From Acidobacteriota bacterium (GTDB lineage: Bacteria > Acidobacteriota > Terriglobia > Terriglobales > Acidobacteriaceae): a stretch of DNA of 6,254 nt. Location of the stretch: positions 1 to 6,254 of the forward strand of contig JAJZCP010000099.1 in NCBI GenBank assembly GCA_021846065.1, given 5' to 3'. The notes under the pieces are model-generated. The model saw only the letters and a program-made list of their open reading frames with translations. It did no database searches and was not told where the DNA came from. Below, one piece after another: positions 6,234-6,254 of the stretch. The position numbers and the translations under genes are program-made. Numbering within the stretch: position 1 is the stretch's first letter; each line of letters begins with the position of its first letter.

Positions 6234-6254
6234 GCTGAGGTCAATTTTAGACCG

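Overview
The window reads as a chromosomal housekeeping and metabolic segment of a moderately GC-rich Gram-negative soil bacterium. An acidobacterium (Terriglobia type) is my best guess. It rests on the style of the proteins, an exported Tat-dependent oxalate decarboxylase-like bicupin, and intergenic hairpins ending in TGGGGCACCC that resemble dispersed repeats I recall from acidobacterial genomes. This is inference, because no rRNA or other firm taxonomic marker is present.

Layout, left to right. Positions 1-33 follow the end of thrS and may hold the ribosome binding site and first codons of another minus-strand gene. thrS (threonyl-tRNA synthetase) fills 34-2076 on the minus strand. A 254-base divergent spacer (2077-2330) separates it from a plus-strand pair. 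The first of the pair is a Tat-exported, two-cupin oxalate decarboxylase homologue (2331-3593). The second, 16 bases downstream with its own Shine-Dalgarno, is a five-helix TspO/MBR membrane protein (3610-4101). A spacer with an imperfect hairpin repeat (4102-4172) separates tspO from a convergent minus-strand gene for a second, unrelated bicupin of the gentisate dioxygenase-like type (4173-5135). Another spacer (5136-5243), with a perfect 10-bp hairpin ending in the same TGGGGCACCC, lies between that gene and hemB (porphobilinogen synthase, 5244-6233, minus strand). hemB is complete, and its upstream region runs out of the window after 21 bases.

How the genes fit together. thrS and hemB are core enzymes (aminoacyl-tRNA synthesis and tetrapyrrole synthesis). 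The oxalate decarboxylase-like protein would convert oxalate to formate and CO2 in the periplasm, and its tight spacing to tspO suggests co-transcription. TspO proteins bind porphyrins, so a loose link to hemB is possible but unproven. All five genes are intact with their key active-site residues, apart from a changed lid loop in the oxalate decarboxylase homologue and a metal-site-poor first cupin in the second bicupin. I found no tRNA, rRNA, CRISPR array, insertion sequence, phage gene or defence system. The least ordinary features are the two hairpin repeats flanking the second bicupin gene and the oxdC-like/tspO pairing.
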